From: an uncultured Eubacteriales bacterium
GTDB lineage: Bacteria > Bacillota > Clostridia > Lachnospirales > Anaerotignaceae
DNA length: 7,569 nucleotides
Assembly: GCA_934256695.1 (NCBI GenBank)
Contig: CAKQPE010000098.1
Span: 1-7,569, forward strand
Reading direction: 5' to 3'
Position 1 is the first letter of the stretch, and the number at the start of each line of letters is the position of its first letter. The translations under genes and the position numbers were made by a program. Shown one piece after another: positions 5,498 to 7,569 of the stretch. A model generated the notes under the pieces. It saw only the letters and a list, made by a program, of their open reading frames with translations. It was not told the DNA's origin and ran no database searches.

Positions 5498-7330
5498 TTA
5501 TTTGCTTAAAACCGTTCCATCTGCAAGAGTTATTGTGTAGCCGTTGAAGTTTATTGTGCCGTTGTTTTCAATGCTTGTTATGGTACAGTTTCCCGTAAGA
5601 TTGAATACAGAACCGGATTCGATTGTAATAACTGCATTGTTGTCTGTGGCAGTGCCGTTCTGCTTGTTGTCAACTATGTTTATTGTGCCTGTAAAGACGG
5701 AATTGTTTGTAAGCGATAAGTTTAGGGTAGATATTGTGTCTACGGCTATGTTTCCGTTAAGTGTCTGTCCGTCTGCCGTAAATTCAACATCTGCACCGTT
5801 GCTGCCTGCCTGTCCCCAGCCACGGGAAGCACTGTTTCCGCAGACATAGAGAAGATAGCTGTCGGAATCGTTGTTTTTTATGTCAACACCCGAAAGATTA
5901 ATAACACTGTGTGTGTTTGTTACGTAAATCATGTCTCCGTTGTTTGATGTAAGAGAACCGCCTTTCATGGAGAAGGAAGCTGTTCCTACTTCGGCATCAC
6001 CTGACATTGACTGGTAAATCATTACGTTGTGTACGTTTTCGTCCGAGCTTGAGCCTTCTGTGTCGCTCATGTTTCCTATTACGTTGCAGTTTTCAAGGGC
6101 GATTGAGTTTTTGCCTTCTATTACAAGGGCTTCCGAATTGTTGGCTGTAAGGTCGGAATTTTTAACTGTTATATCGGCTGTTGAGTAAACGGCAGGGGAG
6201 TTGTATCCGTTTGATGTGTAGTTTCCTCCGTCAATATTTACAGTGCCGCCGCCACGGTCGGAACGTATTGCGGCAGATGAATTTCCACTTGTGTTTACAG
6301 TAAGATTATATGCGTTTGTTGTGCCGCCGCCTGTTGTCTGTATACCGCCGGAGTTATCGGCAGTTGTTGTTATTTCTGTATCATAGGCGTTTACAACTGT
6401 TCCTTTGCCATAGCTGAAAATTCCGTTTCCGTTCTGTGCAGATGATTTTACAACAGAATTTTTGACAGTAAGCTCTGCACCGTTTGTAGCAAGCAAAGCC
6501 GCATTCTGACCGTAGAAGTCGCCGTCCTCTGTGTTAGAGGAAGTACCTGAGTTTTTATCAACTGTTACGTTGTCGAGAGTCACTGTTGCGTTGTCGATTC
6601 TTAAAGCATTTTCGTCATTTCCTGCGGAAGAATAAGTAATGCCGCTTACGGAATTATCGGAGTTTATCGTGTTTGCGGAAGTACCCTGTGTTACCGTATC
6701 GCTTCCGCCAAAGCCCATAGGATTGCCTAAAGAAGCTGATTTTACGGTTATTTCTTTGGCAGAATTGTTTTCGTCAATCTGTAAAGTAAGTATGTCGTTT
6801 TCTTTTATATCATCTATAGTGCCGTCTGTTGTTTCACTGCCGGTTTCTATTGTTATTTCGGCATTTTCCGCATCTACGGTTATTGTATCATTTGACGGAG
6901 TAAATGCATTGCCTGCTTTGGGAGGCATATTCTGTGGCATATCGGAAGGAGTATTGCCATTGTCGGAAGGCTTTTCACTGTTGTTATTCAGCATATTCGG
7001 TGGTGTCTGATTATCTGAATTATTTTCACCGTTTGGTTTTTCATGCGGAGTCTGGGTGTTATCACTATTTCCGTTATTCGGTTTTTCTGGAGGTGCTTGG
7101 CTATCGGAAGGCTGACTTTCACTGCCGGACGGTTTATCCGCAGGCGGCTGTGAAGACTGACTGTTTTCGTTAAGCTCACCTAACTGAAGCGTTATTTCCG
7201 TTCCGTCTATTTCCGTTACCTGTCCCGTTATTTCGGAAAGGTCTGTACTTGTGGTTTCTGTTTTACTGCCACAGCCTGCAAAGGATAATGCAACAGCGGC
7301 AGAACATATAAGTGCTAAGGCTTTTTTCAT
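5498..7330 (-). CDS. Surface lipoprotein with interrupted OB-like domain and beta-helix stalk
   Basis: The 610-residue product starts MKKALALICSAAVALSFAGC. The lipobox (Phe-Ala-Gly-Cys, Cys20) marks a lipoprotein anchored to the outer face of the membrane. Residues about 33-52 (ITGQVTEIDGTEITLQLG) and 150-198 (ITVDAENAEITIE ... DDIKENDILTLQI ... KEITVKS) look like two halves of a DUF5666-like OB barrel. They are split by a Pro/Asn/Ser/Glu-rich linker at about 54-145 containing imperfect 15-residue repeats (PPEKPN / PHEKPN). From about 225 to the end are Asn/Thr/Gly/Ser-rich rungs such as LRIDNATVTLDNVTV and VNIDGGNYTSNG, typical of right-handed parallel beta-helices. Similar lipoproteins in gut Clostridia are named adhesin-like or carbohydrate-binding; the ligand here is unknown. 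The ATG at 7330 is chosen over the in-frame TTG at 7339, because the AGAGGA site (7341-7346) is ten bases from the ATG but one from the TTG. Confidence 0.85.
   Translation of the reverse strand: MKKALALICSAAVALSFAGCGSKTETTSTDLSEITGQVTEIDGTEITLQLGELNENSQSSQPPADKPSGSESQPSDSQAPPEKPNNGNSDNTQTPHEKPNGENNSDNQTPPNMLNNNSEKPSDNGNTPSDMPQNMPPKAGNAFTPSNDTITVDAENAEITIETGSETTDGTIDDIKENDILTLQIDENNSAKEITVKSASLGNPMGFGGSDTVTQGTSANTINSDNSVSGITYSSAGNDENALRIDNATVTLDNVTVDKNSGTSSNTEDGDFYGQNAALLATNGAELTVKNSVVKSSAQNGNGIFSYGKGTVVNAYDTEITTTADNSGGIQTTGGGTTNAYNLTVNTSGNSSAAIRSDRGGGTVNIDGGNYTSNGYNSPAVYSTADITVKNSDLTANNSEALVIEGKNSIALENCNVIGNMSDTEGSSSDENVHNVMIYQSMSGDAEVGTASFSMKGGSLTSNNGDMIYVTNTHSVINLSGVDIKNNDSDSYLLYVCGNSASRGWGQAGSNGADVEFTADGQTLNGNIAVDTISTLNLSLTNNSVFTGTINIVDNKQNGTATDNNAVITIESGSVFNLTGNCTITSIENNGTINFNGYTITLADGTVLSK
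6896..7171 (-). repeat. Low-complexity Pro/Asn/Ser linker-coding region with short tandem repeats
   Basis: This part of the lipoprotein gene encodes about 92 residues almost wholly of Pro, Asn, Ser, Glu, Lys, Gln and Gly. The clearest units are two imperfect copies of 15-16 codons at about 7004-7093, each beginning Pro-x-Glu-Lys-Pro-Asn and ending Asn-Ser-Asp-Asn. Such linkers extend a binding domain away from the peptidoglycan. They often vary in repeat number between strains. Confidence 0.6.
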
Positions 7331-7378
7331 TATTATCAATTCCTCTCTTAAAGTTCATATTTGTTTATTACAGAGAGA

Positions 7379-7407
7379 ATTGTAATTTTTAATGATGATG
7401 GTTAATT
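7379..7407 (-). promoter_or_regulatory. Candidate activator-dependent promoter of the lipoprotein gene
   Basis: On the minus strand TACAAT (plus 7379-7384) is a good -10, with a predicted start near 7372, about 42 bases before the ATG. Seventeen bases upstream the -35 position reads AATTAA, a poor match to TTGACA. The weak -35 overlaps the last of three direct repeats, as expected when an activator supplies the missing contact. Confidence 0.45.
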
Positions 7408-7432
7408 GAAATAAATGTGAATACATTGTGAA
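7405..7432 (-). promoter_or_regulatory. Three direct repeats with 11-base period, likely response-regulator operator
   Basis: Reading the minus strand, TTCACA (plus 7427-7432), TTCACA (7416-7421) and TTCAAT (7405-7410) are each separated by five bases. An 11-base period of TTCACA-like hexamers is the arrangement bound by OmpR/PhoB-class regulators; the Bacillus PhoP box has this form. The repeats abut the candidate -35 region of the lipoprotein gene. No regulator gene is in the window, so the identity of the protein is inferred only by class. Confidence 0.5.
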
Positions 7433-7463
7433 AATTAAGAAAGAAGCCTGTGGTTTTATGAAT

Positions 7464-7484
7464 TTACTAAGAACGGCTTAGTAA
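7464..7484. repeat. Perfect inverted repeat upstream of the lipoprotein promoter
   Basis: TTACTAAG (7464-7471) and CTTAGTAA (7477-7484) form an eight-pair perfect inverted repeat around AACGG. There is no T-tract on either side, so it is not a good terminator. It lies between the outer repeat element and the three direct repeats, and could be a dimeric regulator's operator. Confidence 0.4.
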
Positions 7485-7513
7485 CGATAAATTTATATTT
7501 ATGGAACTGATTA

Positions 7514-7569
7514 AGACCTTGGGGTTTCACCCCAAACCCCGAAAATTTTTTGAAAAAAATTTAGTAAAA
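7514..7569 (-). repeat. Double-hairpin intergenic repeat, copy 2 (inverted, cut by window edge)
   Basis: On the minus strand this reads AAATTTTTT, TC loop, AAAAAATTT, a short GGGGTTT spacer, then TTGGGGT, GAA loop, ACCCCAA and GGTCTT. The order, stem lengths and first loop match copy 1 at 5431-5490, and TTT before the second stem and AAGG after it are shared. The stems differ at several pairs, always with both partners changed. The two copies face each other across the lipoprotein gene. The outer end may continue beyond the window. Confidence 0.6.

Noticed and set aside
7337..7339. TTG as the start codon of the lipoprotein
   Set aside because: The AGAGGA ribosome binding site is only one base away. 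The ATG at 7328-7330 has correct spacing and gives a standard lipoprotein signal peptide.
5498..7569. Lipoprotein gene as the cargo of a composite transposon bounded by inverted elements
   Set aside because: No transposase, target-site duplication or terminal consensus is visible, and the flanking copies are too diverged to be recent transposon ends. I kept only the structured-repeat interpretation.
1..7569. CRISPR array, phage genes, toxin-antitoxin pair or defence system
   Set aside because: No regularly spaced repeats and no genes of those classes are present in any frame.

Overview
The window looks like chromosomal DNA of a low-GC Gram-positive anaerobe, most likely a Clostridia relative. 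The promoters are SigA-like with 17-base spacers, the ribosome binding sites are AGGAGG-type, intrinsic terminators end in T-tracts, there is a lipobox lipoprotein, and MscL carries a zinc ribbon. The genus cannot be fixed from the sequence alone.

Layout, left to right. (1) 3-536 (+) is the C-terminal part of a MocR/PdxR-type (GntR plus aminotransferase) regulator cut by the window edge. (2) 537-981 has no convincing gene. Its left part is less AT-rich and holds interlocking inverted repeats. A promoter-like site at 717-745 faces the bidirectional terminator at 928-963, so a short non-coding transcript is possible. (3) 982-1922 (-) is a probable two-gene operon: a small membrane protein with a bacterial PH-like (DUF304/YdbS-type) domain, then mscL. 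(4) 1923-2314 is a divergent regulatory region. One promoter serves the mscL operon. The other drives a roughly 255-base leader of mgtE, which contains a 34-codon ORF with a strong ribosome binding site, an intrinsic terminator, and an anti-Shine-Dalgarno segment that can pair with the mgtE ribosome binding site. (5) 2315-3667 (+) is mgtE, a complete CBS-gated Mg2+ channel. (6) 3881-5281 (+) is an unrecognised secreted protein with its own promoter and terminator. (7) 5498-7330 (-) is a large surface lipoprotein: an interrupted OB-like domain, a Pro/Asn/Ser-rich linker, and a beta-helix stalk. Its upstream region has three direct repeats with an 11-base period, of the kind bound by OmpR/PhoB-class response regulators.

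The lipoprotein gene is bracketed by two inverted, diverged copies of a double-hairpin element. The copies differ at about seven stem positions, and every difference is compensated on the other arm, so the folded structure appears to be what is conserved.

The central genes share an envelope and ion-homeostasis theme: MscL releases solutes under hypo-osmotic shock, and MgtE takes up Mg2+ under feedback from its own cytosolic domains. The two most interesting features are the mgtE leader, which does not resemble the usual M-box Mg2+ riboswitch, and the covarying repeats around the lipoprotein gene.
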